DNA from: Nitrospirota bacterium
GTDB taxonomy: Bacteria; Nitrospirota; Thermodesulfovibrionia; UBA6902
Reading direction: 5' to 3'
Assembly (NCBI GenBank): GCA_016207885.1
Contig: JACQZE010000006.1
Location: forward strand, 1-64,000
DNA: 64,000 nucleotides
Shown: piece after piece, positions 63,602 through 64,000 of the stretch
How positions within the stretch are numbered: the first letter of the stretch is position 1
How the letters are laid out: the number at the start of each line of letters is the position of its first letter
Program-made: the position numbers and the translations under genes
Notes under the pieces: generated by a model
Databases searched by the model: none
What the model was told of the DNA's origin: nothing
What the model saw: only the letters and a program-made list of their open reading frames with translations

Positions 63602-64000
63602 CTACACGTTGAAGAGAAAATGCATTACATCGCCGTTGCAGACAACATACTCCTTGCCTTCAGTGCGGAGCTTGCCAGCTGTCCTTGCGCCTGCTTCGCC
63701 CTCATGCTCAATGAAGTTCTCATAAGCTATGACCTCGGCGCGGATAAAGCCGCGTTCAAAATCATTATGAATTACAGCAGCAGCCTTAGGAGCCTTCCAT
63801 CCGCGTTCGATCGTCCAGGCGCGAACCTCTTTGACACCGGCTGTGAAATAACTTATCAGCCCGAGCGCGTGGTAACCGTGGTGGATGATCTGGGATAGCC
63901 CGCCTTCAGATACGCCGAGAGCTTCGAGAAATTCATCGCGCTCCTCATCGCTCATCCCAGACATCTCTTCCTCGATCTTTGCGCAGATCTTCACGGAATG
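63602..64000 (-). CDS. ychF: Redox-regulated ATPase YchF, C-terminal part (5' end outside window)
   Basis: At least 132 residues, open at the window edge. It contains the late helix region SAKIEEEM-like (CAKIEEEMSGMSDEERDEFLEALGV), then the TGS domain GYHALGLISYFTAGVKEVRAWTI, APKAAAVIHNDFERGFIRAEV, and the C-terminal KEYVVCNGDVMHFLFNV. These are diagnostic of YchF/OLA1, a ribosome-associated P-loop ATPase. The G-domain lies beyond the window. Confidence 0.95.
   Translation of the reverse strand, partial: HSVKICAKIEEEMSGMSDEERDEFLEALGVSEGGLSQIIHHGYHALGLISYFTAGVKEVRAWTIERGWKAPKAAAVIHNDFERGFIRAEVIAYENFIEHEGEAGARTAGKLRTEGKEYVVCNGDVMHFLFNV

Noticed and set aside
1-64000. tRNA or rRNA genes
   Set aside because: Every intergenic gap was scanned by eye; none holds a cloverleaf-like sequence with a GTTCRA-type T-loop or an rRNA segment.

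Overview
This 64 kb window comes from a bacterial chromosome of moderate GC content. The gene content fits an uncultured anaerobic or microaerophilic Gram-negative, most likely Nitrospirota or a delta-proteobacterial-type relative. The pointers are a fused KorA plus KorB 2-oxoacid:ferredoxin oxidoreductase, several ferritin-like proteins, an archaeal-type phosphoglycerate mutase beside lysC and cimA, an AsmA-family (DUF748) envelope protein and lipoproteins. The phylum call is inference; no rRNA is present. I found no tRNA, rRNA or CRISPR array. No gap between genes exceeds about 240 bases.

Layout. (1) 1-6965, plus strand: three exported proteins in a row. They are a very large beta-propeller/thrombospondin-3/beta-helix protein (5' end outside the window), a lipoprotein, and a zinc-dependent phospholipase-C-like protein. 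(2) 6992-14978, minus strand: a tightly packed redox block with nitroreductase, two tiny tryptophan-rich membrane peptides, a membrane protein, two ferritin-like proteins, a thioredoxin-fold DUF255 protein, KorA, KorB and a metallo-beta-lactamase-fold hydrolase. (3) 15094-21610, minus strand: a branched-chain amino-acid ABC transporter (livFGMH and livK). It is split by a plus-strand insert holding a radical SAM SPL-family protein and an RHH/PIN toxin-antitoxin pair. (4) 21736-22466, plus strand: a fluoride channel and a DUF190 protein.

(5) 22474-35413, minus strand: a long housekeeping run of overlapping genes, cvpA-thiE-accC-accB-efp-pepP-aroQ-coaBC-rpoZ-gmk-yicC, then clpC, nrdR, glyA and rpiB. 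(6) 35643-37514: coaE, an orphan HTH regulator with a strong promoter and a palindrome, and an unknown exported protein. (7) 37623-49582, minus strand: a PfkB kinase / zinc dehydrogenase / LsrF-like aldolase cluster, a YkgJ-type cysteine-cluster protein, a MEMO protein, dnaB and rplI, a GlcD-type oxidase, an unknown membrane protein and smc. (8) 49765-57857, minus strand: a LamG-like lipoprotein, a 31-residue bS22/mS38-like ribosomal peptide, an EF-G paralogue, rseC, cimA, lysC and apgM.

(9) 57858-60536: an accessory patch. It holds several short unknown genes and a DUF559 endonuclease gene bracketed by inverted palindromes of one family. The bracketed segment is itself flanked by a diverged duplication of about 40 bp, so it looks like a small mobile element. 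(10) 60547-64000, minus strand: a DUF748/AsmA-like protein and the 3' part of ychF.

The most unusual observations are the palindrome-bracketed DUF559 element, the pair of tiny KPxWW membrane peptides at 14128-14338, and the bS22-like gene with a TTG start at 51019-51114. Also notable are three copies of a GTCATTCC-type hairpin repeat and the toxin-antitoxin/radical SAM insert inside the liv locus.
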